Below are positions 33,088-43,436 of a stretch of DNA of 64,000 bases, piece by piece; the first letter of the stretch is position 1; each line of letters opens with the position of its first letter. The notes below the pieces were generated by a model. That model made no database searches. It had not been told where the DNA came from and worked only from the letters and a program-made list of their open reading frames with translations. Both the position numbers and the translations under genes were made by a program. The stretch is from contig KE561038.1 in NCBI GenBank assembly GCA_000442015.1, positions 1-64,000 of the forward strand, given 5' to 3'. The DNA is from Rozella allomycis CSF55 (taxonomy: Eukaryota > Rozellomycota).

Positions 33088-33558
33088 TTATATTGCAGCC
33101 ATTGCGAGAGAAGAAACCACTGTGGCACCGTTTGCCAAGTATCCAGTCAAATACACTCCCCTTATAGTCAATTGGTACCCGGCATCCCAAATTAAGTGTC
33201 TAATTCCACAGAATGTATGAAAATTGAAGGTCATGGCTATACATTTAGGATACAAACATATTTTACCAATTAAAAACTTTGAAAACGTAACAAAAGACTT
33301 TGGTAAACGCTGATGAATATAATTTGCAGTTTGATCAATTTTTGGAGCCCCGTTCCATACGTAATAAACAGAGTATCCATATACTAAAGCACCAATTGCA
33401 ACACCAGTGATTCTATTTCCAATAGACATTAGCCAATGCATCTGAGGCTTGTATATTGCAAATGGGGACACCGGTCTTTTCAAATCAATAGATTTCTTGA
33501 ATGGACTCTCGGTGGAGAACAATCTGCGTAATGGATAACTAATTGCTCGACGAGACAT
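33088..33558 (-). CDS. SDHC: Succinate dehydrogenase cytochrome b560 subunit
   Basis: This is the membrane anchor of respiratory complex II. The single exon encodes 156 residues with a mitochondrial presequence (MSRRAISYPLRRLFSTE). It has RPVSPFAIYKPQMHWLMSIG, NRITGVAIGALVYGYSVYYV (first membrane helix) and FNFHTFCGIRHLIWDAGYQL with the heme-binding His, plus two further helices. It shows the organism has an aerobic TCA/respiratory chain at least at complex II. AATAAA overlaps the stop. Confidence 0.95.
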   Translation of the reverse strand: MSRRAISYPLRRLFSTESPFKKSIDLKRPVSPFAIYKPQMHWLMSIGNRITGVAIGALVYGYSVYYVWNGAPKIDQTANYIHQRLPKSFVTFSKFLIGKICLYPKCIAMTFNFHTFCGIRHLIWDAGYQLTIRGVYLTGYLANGATVVSSLAMAAI

Positions 33559-33839
33559 GGAAATTTCAATGTTGGATTTGAGATTTAGACTACCAGAGGG
33601 AAGGAATTAAAATATATTTCAATAAAATATTTCCAAGAGAAATTTTTGTTTTTTAAAAACATTACATAAAAATTGACGAGCCAAGAAACGTCATCTGACT
33701 CATCTCATATTTCATAAGATTTAGTTGTGAGCTATGTTAAGTATGTATAAGATTTTATGCTAATGGGAGGTATACAATTTCTTTCTTTGGCATGTCATAA
33801 AACAAAGATTTGCAAAATAGGCAAGTGTAAATTTCAAAA

Positions 33840-35714
33840 ATGATTCGGTGCAGAAAACCCTTTGTATTAGCTCCTTATGCTATGAAATTGGTTCAGTCTA
33901 GGGCTTATTGCCGAATCATTAGTGGAAGAAGTATGACACAAAGTCGATTTACTTTGCTGAGATCTGCGAATGATGGCAAAAACAACGGTTCTATTCATGA
34001 AAGGATCAATGAAAGCAAGGAAATAATAGGAAAGAACAAGTCTGTGGAAAAGAAGCCATTATCGCAAAGAATAAAAGATGAAGCATTGCATTATTGGCAT
34101 GGAAGCAAGCTATTGGTGGCAGAGATAAAGATATCGTTTAAATTGATGTGGAAAATGAGAAAGGGGGAATCTCTGACTAGAAGAGAATACCGACAAGTAA
34201 GCATAAATTGTTCACATGATGAACAGTTGATTAGAACAAGTGGTGATTTATTTCGATTGATACCATTTTCCGTATTTGTGATTGTGCCGTTCCTTGAATT
34301 GCTTCTACCAGTGGCGCTTAAACTATTTCCTAACATGCTTCCATCTACATTTGAAGATCAGCATAAGAAAGAAGAGGAAAGAAAGAAGCAATTAAAAGTC
34401 AAAATTGAAATGGCTTCATTCTTGCAAGATATTGTCAAGACAATGGCTGTTGATAAAAATAGTGAAAAGAGCAGAGCAGCACAAGATTTTTCTGAACTTT
34501 TCCGCAAAGTAAATGAAATACTGCAATGATAAATTTCTAGTGTAGAGTTACAGGAGAACCAGTTGCTACAGAAGATTTAATCAAAGTGAGCAAGCAATTT
34601 GAAGATCAAATGACGTTGGAGAACTTGAGTCGACCTCAATTAGTTTCGATGTGCCGCTACATGAACATAAAGGCTTATGGGACAGACAATTTTTTACGTT
34701 ATTTAATTAGAACGAGAATGCAAAAGTTGAAAGCTGATGATAAAATGATAATGAAAGAAGGCGTTGAAAACTTGAATATTCCAGAATTGCAATCTGCATG
34801 TCAAGCAAGAGGTAGACTAATAAACTTTCTATCAATAAAGGAATAAAATTTCTTGGTGCTTCCCCTGTTAGAATGAGAAATGAATTGCAGCAGTGGCTTG
34901 ATTTGCATCTCAAACACGAAATTCCACAATCCTTGCTAATTCTTTCCCGCGCTTTTATGATTGATGGTGAACAAAACGATCCTTCTGAAGCCTTAAGAGC
35001 CGCAATTTCTTCTCTTCCAGATTCTGTTGTCAATGAAGTTGAACTGAATGCCTCCAAAGTCGCTGGTGAAGAAAATTTGTCACCAAAGCAGAAACTTGAA
35101 GTTATTGAACAGCAAGAGGAAATGATTGAAGATGAAGCAATTCAAGAAGAAAAAGAAATTGAAGCTAAATTAAAGGAAGAGAAAGCTGAACACGTCTCCA
35201 CTGAAAAGGAAGAGTTGACTGAAAAACAAAAAGAACAATTAAAAGAAGCAATCATTATTCTATCTTCTGAATCAACATTTGAATCTGAAAAAGATAAAAT
35301 AAAAGAACTAAAATTGGAAAGACAAGATTTGAAATCAGTAAATTTCGTAATTTGATATTTTCTCTGAACGTAGAAGAACCTAAAGACTCTGAGGGAAAGG
35401 CTTCTGTAAGACTCAATGAACGCTTAGAAAAAATGATTTCTCAAATTGAGAATGAATTAAAGAAATATGACAATGAAATTGGAAATCGTTTAAACCTCAT
35501 TAAAACGAATGATCTTGGTCAAATTTCTGTGGATCAACTTGAATTGGCTTTGAGAATGATGAGAGATCATCCCGATGAAGCTAAAATTAAAGAAATCGTA
35601 AGTAAATTGGACAAGGATGGTGATGGCTTTGTCTTTCTCAATGAAATTGTGCAATATCCTAAACCTGAAGGGCATGGAAAAGTTGAATCTGAAAGTCCAA
35701 AAGAAAATAAATAA
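33840..35714 (+). CDS. LETM1: LETM1/MDM38 mitochondrial inner-membrane protein with EF-hand
   Basis: LETM1 controls K+/H+ or Ca2+/H+ exchange and mitochondrial ribosome binding. Introns of 30, 33 and 27 nt are clear. Features in order: presequence, LMWKMRKGESLTRREYRQ, LFRLIPFSVFVIVPFLELLL (membrane helix), KLFPNMLPSTFE, LENLSRPQLVSMCRYM, ELQSACQARGIKFLGASPVR, RNELQQWLDLHLKHEIP, a long acidic coiled coil, and an EF-hand DKDGDGFVFLNE near the C-terminus. The last junction, near 35338-35373, cannot be joined in frame with any GT-AG pair I see (off by one base). AATAAA overlaps the stop. Confidence 0.92.
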
Positions 35715-35786
35715 ATTCATTTCAAGTTCAACAATTAATCTATTTTTCAACTGTTTTTGTTTGTCAAAATAAATTGAAAACATTAA

Positions 35787-38461
35787 ATGAACGATCTTGT
35801 CATATTCCCATTCAAAACAGGTAAATCCAGTTTCAAAAAGAAAAATAGATTCAAACTCTCAATGCATTTGTTGGTCTTCAAAAGACATAATTTCACACAG
35901 GTAATCTCAATTGATATCTATAATAGTGACAATGGAAAGATGCTCAAGCATTCAGTCGAATCATTAAACAGTTCATCAATTAATGAATTTAAAGCACCAG
36001 AAAACGACCTTGTCACAAGCATCAACGGCACTGACAATCTCGTAGTGGGTACATTTTCAGGAAAGATGTTTATTCTTTCCAAACAATTCCGTGTCGAAAA
36101 GACTATTGAAGCGCACAACGGTGCGATTCTAGGCATCCAATGGAGTCACGATTGCAGCTCCTTTCTCACATGTAACGTCACTAACTTTTTAATTTGTAGA
36201 TGGAGAAGATGGAAGTTTAAAAGTATGGTCAAAGAGCGGTATGCTCCGTACAACAGTAATCCAAACCGGTAACAAACAATTGAATTGTCATATAGGTCCG
36301 CCAATTCTGTCCGCGGCATGGAAATCCGACGATTCACATATCATTTATACTGTCAAGGATTACGTATTCGTCAAGGGAATTCTTCCATCCCATGGTGGAC
36401 TAAAAACTGCTCAATGGAAAGCACATGGTGGACCTGTCACTGTTGTTGACTGTAGTCGCCAAGACTTGATTGCCACCGGAGGTGAAGACAAGAAAGTCAA
36501 AGTAGCATTTAAAACCATTTTTAAAAGATTTGGGATCAAAATGGTCGATTGTTATCATCATTGTCTGTAGCAAATGTTCCTTCTTCGATTGTGTGGTGTC
36601 CTAAAGGCTCACTAGTATGTGTAGGCAGCTATGAAAATATCACAATTTTAAATGAAAAGGGGGTATACACATTTGCATATCATAATAGAACCTGCTTTTA
36701 GAAAAACAAATTGTAAATGCCGGTTCTGTGCAGAACATTGTTTTCAAGTCTGATTCAAACCAATTCGCATTTTGCACCAGTCGGGGAGGGCTATATTTGG
36801 CACATAGACTTGGCTGGTATAACCTAAACTTAATTATTTTATAGTACTGTATATTGGGGACACTGGGAAGCCACAGTAACTACCCCCAACAAAGTAAGCG
36901 TCACAGACATCTTGAATGGCAATTCCGACGAGCTTGATTTCAAAGACCGAGTCCTAGATATTCATTTCAAGAAATGTCTAATGGTAAAAACAGGATCGCA
37001 ATTGTTCGTGTACCACGAAAATCACTGGTCAACACCTGCTGTAATTGACTACAGTGGTAATCTCTACGGCATGTGTCTATCTTCAAAGTAAAAATTTTGA
37101 TTAATATCGAAAGATTTATGGCATTCGTAGAGAACAATGGAATTGTTGTTTATACGACAGAAGGCAAGCAACAATGTTCCATTAAAATCCCCGTTATTGG
37201 AACAAAGCCGTGGATTATGAGCATGAGCTCTGATATCCTTACAATTAGAGACCGCAATGACGACAAGTGTAATTTGCTCATTTTGTTTTAAAAGGCTTCA
37301 CGTCTTATGATTTGAATACCGGAAAAGCGTTGCAGATGTCGCAATATAAGCATGACAGAGATATCAAGAGTTTCAAGCTGGATACATGCGAATCATCAAC
37401 AAAGTATTTAGCCTTTTTGGATTCGGATGATAATTTGTACTTGAGCTCGGCTATCAACGTGCAACCAGTTCGTTTGGGTAAATATAATGGAAATAGGAGA
37501 AAGGACAATTTGTAACCAGTTATAAATGGCACAATACGCATAATATATTAGCGTTTACTACGAGTACCGATTTGTTGATTATTCTATATTACCCGCCTGT
37601 TGTTTTTATTGATAGTGATTTGGTGTCAACTGCGACGATTATCAAAGACTTGTCGTAATAAGTTTTTTCTAGATATATAGGATGATTGGTAGGAGATTGC
37701 AGATTAGAGATGTGAGTGGCCACCAAGTGACTATGAGCAAGGAGGATGATGCATTGTTTTATTCTAGCTTTTCGCCGTTTATTAAATCGATGCAAGATTT
37801 GGTCAAGAGACAGCTATGGGAGTATGCTGTGAAATTGTGTCGATATGTGAATGTAGGTGATTTTATGTGGGGTTGTAAAGGAAGGATCGTTTTGGGCTTG
37901 CTTAGCAGGAATGGCATTGCAATACCAGGAATTGAATACATGTGAGGTAGCTTATGCATCTTTGGATGAGGTAACTGGATAATAAGGCAAATGAATAGAT
38001 TGNGTGTTTAGCGGGAATGGCATTGCAATACCAGGAACTTAATACATGCGAGGTAGCCTATGCATCTTTGGATGAGGTAACTGGATAATAAGGCAAATGA
38101 ATAGATTGCCAAGGTGCAGTATATTTGTAGAATGAAGGACGTAACGAATAGTGTGGAACGACAAGCATTGTTTGCATTGTTGAAGAGAAATGTTTCAGAA
38201 GCCGAGTCTATTTATCTACAGAATGGGAAGATGATGGAAGCGCTTAAATTGAATATTGAGATGTGTAAATGGGATAGGGCAATGGAGATTTGTGAAAAGC
38301 ATAAGATAGAGAAACAAATTGTGGGATTTTATAGGCAGAAATACTTGGAGGAGATGAATATTCCAGAAACCAAACTGGAGTTCATGAAGATGGTAAGTTG
38401 AATGGTTGAAGTAAAAAAGGAAATAAATATACCAGAGGAAGAATTGAGAGTGTTTAAATAA
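35787..38461 (+). CDS. IFT80: Intraflagellar transport protein IFT80
   Basis: IFT80 is a WD40/TPR subunit of IFT complex B, needed to build flagella. It starts MNDLVIFPFK; two short introns then give SNSQCICWSSKDIISHSDNG. WD40 blocks include TIEAHNGAILGIQWSHDCSS, KAHGGPVTVVDCSRQDLIAT and IVWCPKGSLVCVGSYENITI. The C-terminal part reads LWEYAVKLCRYVNEGSFWA, CLAGMALQYQELNTCEVAYA, IAKVQYICRMKD, ERQALFALLKRNVSEAESIY and MCKWDRAMEICEKHKIEKQI, in the order of animal IFT80. About ten short introns are needed. An N at 38003 with a 105-bp duplication interrupts it. AATAAA overlaps the stop. Confidence 0.92.
37898..38108. repeat. 105-bp duplication around N at 38003 inside IFT80
   Basis: 37898-38002 and 38004-38108 are near-identical with about six substitutions. 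Both carry the same exon end and the same intron; the right copy connects to the next exon. Confidence 0.85.
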
Positions 38462-38583
38462 AGTTATTTGAGATTAAATATGTTTGAGGGTCTTGAGACA
38501 ATTAGTTGAGACAAAATAGTTTATTAACAAATTTTTGGATTTTGATTTTCAATTTCTTTTATTAAATTTGAACCTTTTAAGGA

Positions 38584-41500
38584 TTAATAATCATGAATAC
38601 TTGGTTTTGATACAGCTTGATCAATCTTTGAATCTATCAAAGAATTTGTAGAGATTTCACTTAGAGCGTTATTAAATAATGGAGTTGAATTATGTGATGA
38701 AGAATGATTGATAGTTTGATTGATGGTTGACTCTATAAATTGATCTGAAACGTTTTCCTTCTTTTCTTCTTCCCTTAGATGATTATTTTCTATAGGGTTT
38801 TCATTTTGAACAAAATTTGTATTAACAACTATTTCTTGAGCATTAGCTGTTCGCGAATGAGATGTTTCCTTAATAGGTTCATTTTCAGCGAATGTTTCTT
38901 CCTCTTTTAATAGCGAGGGTGTTTCTTTCAATCCTTCTATTGCTATTCCTTCTTGTTCCTCATCTACATGTTCAATTGCCTTTTCCTCTTCTCCTGGTTC
39001 AATTGCCTTCATCTCTTCAACCGGTTCAATTGCCTTCTTTGTCCCTTCTAATGGTTCAATAGATTTCTCATCTTGTTCAATCACTCTTTCTTCACTTTTT
39101 TCAATCATCATTGTCTCTTCTACTGGTTCAACTTTTTTAGTCTCCTCTTCTTGTTCAATAGGCTTCTCTTCATCTAACTGCATCTTATCATTCTCTTCTG
39201 TAGACTCAACTTTCGTTTGTTGATCTAACTGCATGCTTTGCTCTTCTATTAAGTTCTCCTTTGAAGGTTCTTCCTTTTCATCAATCAACATTTTCTCATC
39301 TTCATTTTCATTATCCAAAATAGATTCAATCTTCATCACATTTTCTTTTTCCTTCCTTTCCAGTTTTGGTTTCTTGATGCTTATTAAAATAGACTTTTTC
39401 TCGTTCTCTTCTTCATTCCTTTCTCCATTCTTTTCCCTATCACCTCTTGTCTCTTCATTCTCTTTTTGCTCAGATTCTCTCTTCTTCATAAAACTCTTAA
39501 AATGTTCCAAACGCTCATTAATCATTTCATTTGAAATTCTTCTCTTCTTAGGTGCCAAATTTATAGCTTTTAACCAGGGTTGCTTCATTGGCTTCTTCCA
39601 TCCAATGTACTTTACATCATATTCCCATTCTCCATTCACATTCTTCCTCTTCTTCAAGATCTATTTTCATCTACTTTATAAAGATTTACTTTGCATTCAT
39701 ATTTTATATTAATTTCAGGTTCAAGGGCATAAACTAGATCTCCGACTTCATATTCATTTTGTAAATTTCCTATTAGATCATCTATTTTTAGAAACAAAAA
39801 AAATTCATACCGCCAAATTTCTCATTTTCAAGTAGAAATCTATATTTTTCATAATTTCTTTCTCCAGTACTAAACGTTGACCAATAATACTTTGGATCTA
39901 AACTTCCAGTTTCTAAAAATTCCATCATTTGTTCAAAAATTGCACTATTCATAAAGTTTTCTTTTCTCAAAAGATATTTCATAAATTTATCAGAAAATGG
40001 ATCAAAAACTGAACATTGTTTTCCAGGGTAAAATTTTCTATCTTATCAAACTACTTTGATTACATTAAATTCTCTTCCATCGGAAACAATTTAACAACAA
40101 TCTCATACGGCTCCAAATCCTTTCTGATTTTGCCTGACAATTCATCCATCGGTATCACAATCCCAAATTCTGTATTTCTTATAAATACTACAAATGGCCC
40201 TCCATCTATTTTTAGATTCATCTATAGATTTACTTAAAATCTTTTCTGCCACGTGGGCTAGATTAGATTTAGCATTAGCCTCCATGGCCTCGGTCCAACT
40301 CTTCCTAATACAAGCCAACGTTCCAATCTTTTCTTCTGGTTTTTCAATGTTCTCTTCTTCTTCATCCCAATCTTGTTCTCTATTAGGCCATGGCACTTCA
40401 AATAATTCAGAGTGGCGATAACAAAATTCACAAATAATCTTTCCATAAATATCTTCTTTCAAATTCTCTCTAATAAACCAAGGGTTTTCTCTCTTCCCCT
40501 TGCAATATGGGCATTCCAACACTCCAATCTTCCCTTGGCTGTTTCCAAGACTAATTAAATGATCAAAAATAATCTCTGAATGCATTGGATAAGCTTTCTC
40601 CTTTTCATCATCCTTTTTAATCTCTTCAACAAACACCTTTGTGGTCCTCCTACAAGATCTTTGCAAAACTTTCTCTACATCAACATCACAATTCTTTTTA
40701 TTTCTATTTCAATTTACTCAAGATATTACTTTTCACATGTTTCACAATGACAATCTACATTGTTAGGACCAAAATAGTCATTCCCATAATAAACAAGGAT
40801 TTCTTTTCCTGTCTTGATTGGTTTTATCACTTTGAAATTTATATCGTTTCCTGATGATGGAATAAACTCTTTAAATTTTTTAATACATTTTACTTCAACG
40901 TTTGGTTCGCAATCATGGTTCACAAACCTCGCTGGTCCAAGTAACAGGCAATACGCTCTCTTCTTTGTTGACCAAAGTACACTAAAATCTCTTCCACCAT
41001 TATTCTGCAAATTTTCATCTTCTTCTCTCGACATTTCAACACTAACTCCCACCAAGTTCTTTATAACATATCCAGGCTCATAATCTCTCGTTGCAATCAC
41101 ACTCATCTCAACCTTATCAGTATATTTTTCAAACCTAAAAGTCTGACAAATCTCAAATCCAGTCTTCTTATCATACAGCCCCATAAACCTCTTCAAATGT
41201 CTATACATCTCACACACAGTCTCATAATTCATCCTCTCCCCCAAAAACGTGCCAATCCATTTCACCCTACACTCTCTCAAAATCCTCATCGCACTCTCAA
41301 ACATCTCAACCTTCTTCATCTTAATCCCATCAATCACACTCTCCCGAAACTCCCTCCCAAGCTCATCGCTATTCAGCAACAGCATCTCAAACGCCGCCTG
41401 CTCCAAATTATACTTGCCAGTCAACAGCGAATCTATCACCCTCTTTATATCGCTCACTGATATCACCTCCCTCAGACTCTTATACCCAACATTAAATTTA

Positions 41501-41607
41501 TGACACGGATTCGGGAGCTCTAACATGTCTAAAAGTACGTCAGAACTTATATCGTCTATATCTAGAAACGCTTGGAATTCAACACGTTTCTGGCGCGATA
41601 AAATCAT
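38584..41607 (-). CDS. SET9: SET9/SUV4-20-type H4K20 methyltransferase with chromo-barrel
   Basis: Five introns (26-29 nt) give 961 residues. The N-terminal SET module has FRFEKYTDKVEMSVIATRDY, FSVLWSTKKRAYCLLLGP, ARFVNHDCEPNVEVKCIKK, ILVYYGNDYFGPNNVDCHC and ETCEK (post-SET zinc cysteines), as in SUV4-20/Set9, which methylate H4K20. A cysteine cluster (LECPYCKGK...IICEFCYRH) follows, then PFVVFIRNTEFGIVIPMDEL. A chromo-barrel/Tudor-knot-like module comes next (YEVGDLVYALEPEINIKYEC, then WEYDVKYIGWKKPMKQPWL). The last third is an acidic low-complexity tail with loose repeats around KAIEPVEE. The SET core is confident; the later domains are read by eye. Confidence 0.85.
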
Positions 41608-41829
41608 GACAATTCAGAAATTTACAAAATATTGCGCATGGGTAATTTTCATCAAATTTATATACTAGCCATAGCTAATTGAACAGTGTTTGAATATAAA
41701 GTTTTTGCTATAGGGAAATGGTAGTTTGCCCTTTAAGGTTTGCAAAAAGGTACAAATGAACTGAAATTGTAAAATCTCCTTTTTATTATTCATGCCTAGT
41801 TGATCATTCGATCATGTAAAGTTTAAATA

Positions 41830-42720
41830 TCAAAGTTCGGTTGCGAATGCATCTTCCATGGTCTCAAGTTCCTTTTTGATATCGTCACACTCTATATTTT
41901 CAATCAATTTATAAACTTTTACCATTTGGATATAACTTTATGCATTCTTCCCAAGTTTCTATCGCCTTTTCAAAGTAATCGCCAGCCTTGTCATCGTTTT
42001 CTTCCAAATTTGACAATTCCAAGTAACAAAAGCCCAACTACGCTTAATACATCAAACCAAGCCTACCTGCTTCATAGCCCCACAATTATTTTGGCTCTTC
42101 AAAATTTCGAGAACCTCTTTTAAACGATCATAGCGTGCTTTATCTTCCATTTCAACCTTGGTGGCCAACACAAACTTAATCGTAGATAATAACGACTGTG
42201 CATTCACCCGCTGTAAACAATTTTCCAAAGAAACTATGGTCGTTACAACGAATTCTTCAATTTTTGGCATTTGCTGAAACACATGGACGAATAACTCCAC
42301 ATCTTTAACATCCTTTGCCTTTTCAAAATAATTACAAATATTGTTAATCAAAGCATCATCTTTTTCGTTTTTCGCAAACAGTTTCAGCAGGTAGCAATGA
42401 ATCAAGTCACTGCATTCTCTGTCATCCTTTTCAAGAACACTTATAGATTCATCCAAGAGAGCTTCTGACTGAGTTAAAATATAGAGTTCTTTTAAAATAT
42501 TCGCTTTCAAACGGTCGTCCGTACAGATACTTAACGCCTTGTCTAAAATTTCCTTTGAAATTATTTCATCTTGTTCTGCAATCGCGGCTGAATATAATTC
42601 CTCCGCGGACGCTCCTTCTAATGGTATTTCAATGTCGTCTTCTTCGTAAACTGTCTCGTCTTGTGACTTTCGTTTCATGTGGCTTATATGAGACTGCGCC
42701 GTCGGCTTGGACAACGGCAT
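41830..42720 (-). CDS. TPR-like acidic protein, possibly ETT1/NRO1 family
   Basis: Two introns (29 and 31 nt) give 276 residues, all helical. An acidic N-terminus (YEEDDIEIPLEGASAEELYS) precedes TPR-like helices, ending with LGFCYLELSNLEENDDKAGD and YFEKAIETWEECIKLYPN. This outline resembles fungal ETT1/NRO1 (enhancer of translation termination, Ofd1 regulator), but the match is weak and another TPR family is possible. A basic stretch MKRKSQDE near the start could be a nuclear signal. Confidence 0.5.
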
Positions 42721-42818
42721 AAAGGACGTTTAAGCTGCAGTCGAAGACACAATATTTTTTTAAAATTTTTTCANTTTTTTTAAAAAATTTTCACTTTTGA
42801 GACTTTTCAGGAATTGTA

Positions 42819-43346
42819 ATGACTAAAAAAGTGGGAAGTCTGACTCCTGAAAAAATTGAAAGTCCGGCACCTGACATAGTTGGAAGTCCGGCACCTGAAA
42901 CAATTGCAAGTCTGGATCCCGAAAGAACGATAAATCGTCGTAGGCACTATACGATAAGGGAAAAATTATATTTCCTTTCAATATTAAAGAAACCAAAGGA
43001 AGAGAGGTTAGTGGAAGAGACCAGAGCGCTCGAGGCTATACCGCAGAGAAATTTAAACCGCTGGCGCAAACAAGAATGCAGATTTTTAGGTGTTCAAAAT
43101 AAAAACGACAAGAAGACATTTCATAAAGGATTCAAGCCGATTCATGATGACATAAGTGATCAGATACTTGAGCTTGTAAATGATTTCAAGGCTTCATTGA
43201 AACCCATTAATTGCACAGACTTGACTAAGATTGTGCGTGACCGATTTCCGCTTCAACTGGGGGACATGTCGTTTGAAGCAGTGCGCTCAATGCTTCGAAG
43301 ACTATTAAAAAGAAATGATTGTAAACTAAATGCACAGTCATCATAA
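42819..43346 (+). CDS. Helix-turn-helix DNA-binding-like protein (transposase-derived?)
   Basis: This is a single-exon protein of 175 residues. The first 40 are proline/serine-rich with a threefold motif (ESPAPDIVGSPAPETIASLD). Then comes a basic HTH-like segment RRRHYTIREKLYFLSILKKP...IPQRNLNRWRKQE, reminiscent of psq/CENP-B-type DNA-binding domains of pogo/Tigger transposases. A second helical region (SDQILELVNDFKASLKPINC...RSMLRRLLKR) resembles the second HTH. There is no catalytic DDE domain and no terminal repeats were seen. It could be a domesticated DNA-binding domain. Confidence 0.45.
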   Translation: MTKKVGSLTPEKIESPAPDIVGSPAPETIASLDPERTINRRRHYTIREKLYFLSILKKPKEERLVEETRALEAIPQRNLNRWRKQECRFLGVQNKNDKKTFHKGFKPIHDDISDQILELVNDFKASLKPINCTDLTKIVRDRFPLQLGDMSFEAVRSMLRRLLKRNDCKLNAQSS

Positions 43347-43436
43347 ATTATTTAATAAACATTCTTTTTAGCGTAAATTATGATCACTCCCTATTTTGCC
43401 ATCAAAATTACTTTTCCAAACTACGATTTTTACAAA

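Noticed and set aside
38900-39250. Glu/Lys/Pro quasi-repeats in the SET9 tail as a minisatellite or CRISPR-like array
   Set aside because: Units are irregular in length and sequence and stay in frame within a spliced gene; there are no identical repeats with unique spacers.
41197-41503. Plus-strand frames opposite the SET9 N-terminus
   Set aside because: They are out-of-frame shadows; the minus-strand SET domain is strongly conserved here.
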